From Streptomyces sp. GESEQ-35 (GTDB lineage: Bacteria > Actinomycetota > Actinomycetes > Streptomycetales > Streptomycetaceae), in contig NZ_JAFFSX010000009.1 in NCBI RefSeq assembly GCF_017948485.1, positions 62,001 to 126,000 on the forward strand: a stretch of DNA of 64,000 nucleotides, written 5' to 3'. Below are positions 63,630 through 64,000 of this stretch, piece by piece. The notes beneath the pieces are model-generated. The model made no database searches and was not told the origin of the DNA. It saw nothing but the letters and a program-made list of their open reading frames with translations. Each line of letters starts with the position of its first letter. Within the stretch, counting starts at the first letter, position 1. The translations under genes and the position numbers were made by a program.

Positions 63630-63806
63630 ATGACTCTCCCGATGACCGTGCCGACCACGGACCGCTACGCCCGCCTCGCGCGCGGCTGCCGCCCCCGTGG
63701 CTGCCGCGCGCCCGCACGCAGGGTGCACGGCCGCCGGGTCCGCTACGTCATCGGTGACGAACCTGGGCAGGTAAACGGCCAGCGATGGCAACGCCCCTTC
63801 TTTTAG
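63630..63806 (+). CDS. trpM: Tryptophan biosynthesis modulator TrpM (58 aa)
   Basis: 58 residues from ATG 63630; a TAGGCT -10 box ends 7 bp upstream and there is no ribosome site, so a leaderless transcript is likely in addition to read-through from trpC. Contains DRYARLARGCRPRGCR, VHGRRVRYVIGDEPGQVNG and QRW. The position between trpC and trpB and the sequence match TrpM of S. coelicolor, a small basic protein reported to affect tryptophan synthesis and differentiation. The last codons and TAG lie in the hairpin of repeat copy B. Confidence 0.85.
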   Translation: MTLPMTVPTTDRYARLARGCRPRGCRAPARRVHGRRVRYVIGDEPGQVNGQRWQRPFF

Positions 63807-63834
63807 GGGCGCGGGGAACTGCGCGACAAGCCAC
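63805..63834 (+). repeat. Dispersed intergenic repeat, copy B, between trpM and trpB
   Basis: AGGGGCGCGGGGAACTGCGC then GACAAGCCAC, matching copies A and C. A GCCCC-ttcttttа-type hairpin formed by GCCCC (63793-63797) and GGGGC (63806-63810) overlaps the trpM stop. It lies in the 107-bp trpM-trpB gap. Confidence 0.85.
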
Positions 63835-63913
63835 GGACGGCCGGCAGCCGTCCAGAAAGCCCCGCCCCCACGGCGAATAGTGTCATTCCACAAACTCACC
63901 GTGAGGTTTCCGC

Positions 63914-64000
63914 ATGCCCAGCGACTTCTTCATCCCCGACCCGGAGGGTCAAATCCCCAGCCCCGAAGGCTACTTCGGAGCGTTCGGCGGCAAGTTCATC
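63914..64000 (+). CDS. trpB: Tryptophan synthase beta chain, 5' end only
   Basis: 29 codons from ATG 63914 before the window ends; GTGAGG 9 bp upstream. The N-terminus MPSDFFIPDPEGQIPSPEGY leads into FGAFGGKFI, the conserved TrpB start (YFGxFGGxF). Together with the trpC-trpM order this identifies trpB. It would convert indole and serine to tryptophan with PLP and TrpA. Confidence 0.92.
   Translation, partial: MPSDFFIPDPEGQIPSPEGYFGAFGGKFI

Overview
The window is typical Streptomyces chromosome (or a very close relative). It is extremely GC-rich, many genes start with GTG or TTG, and stop/start overlaps of the ATGA or GTGA type are frequent. Gene order is dcw cluster - ylmDE-sepF-ylmG-divIVA - ileS - lspA/rluD - dnaE - his - trp, the core layout I associate with Streptomyces coelicolor relatives. 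There is no phage, plasmid or CRISPR, and I saw no rRNA or tRNA gene.

Layout. (1) 1-5368: a minus-strand set encoding a MoxR ATPase, a DUF58 protein and a TgpA-like transglutaminase (cut by the window edge), then a beta-carbonic anhydrase. (2) 5369-23625: the division and wall cluster rsmH-ftsL-ftsI-murE-murF-mraY-murD-ftsW-murG-ftsQ-ftsZ-ylmD-ylmE-sepF-ylmG-divIVA. It makes lipid II and the septal synthase and ends with the FtsZ anchor and the polar-growth scaffold. (3) 23700-27280: ileS on the minus strand, with a T-box leader and an unusual active-site signature. (4) 27565-39178: a DksA-type zinc-finger/H1-like protein, lspA, rluD, an acetyltransferase, a Na+/H+ antiporter, an MscS channel, a hydrolase, PhoD, a DsbA-like protein and a DUF2252 protein. 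(5) 39382-50532: dnaE, a NYN-domain protein, a two-gene ABC exporter split by a repeat insertion, the tiny ribosomal protein bL37, a YbaK deacylase, a LON-domain protein and a beta-helix membrane protein. (6) 50691-59458: the histidine operon hisD-hisC-hisB-(small membrane protein)-hisH-priA-ridA-hisF, then a Fic-like toxin/antitoxin pair and an MFS exporter, then hisI. (7) 59470-64000: trpE, three small membrane proteins, trpC, trpM and the start of trpB. PriA connects the two amino-acid pathways, because in actinomycetes it does both the HisA and the TrpF step.

Most notable observations: a 215-bp repeat insertion with 10-bp direct repeats, whose removal would restore the original overlapping start of the ABC permease; an IleRS with a swapped GXHH signature behind a T-box; a Fic/Doc-like protein with a degraded catalytic motif lying inside the his region; a 33-bp, three-copy duplication carrying the ftsL start codon; a strong palindrome in the ftsZ promoter region; a palindrome in front of hisD; and four genes of 24-58 codons (bL37, TrpM and two conserved small proteins).
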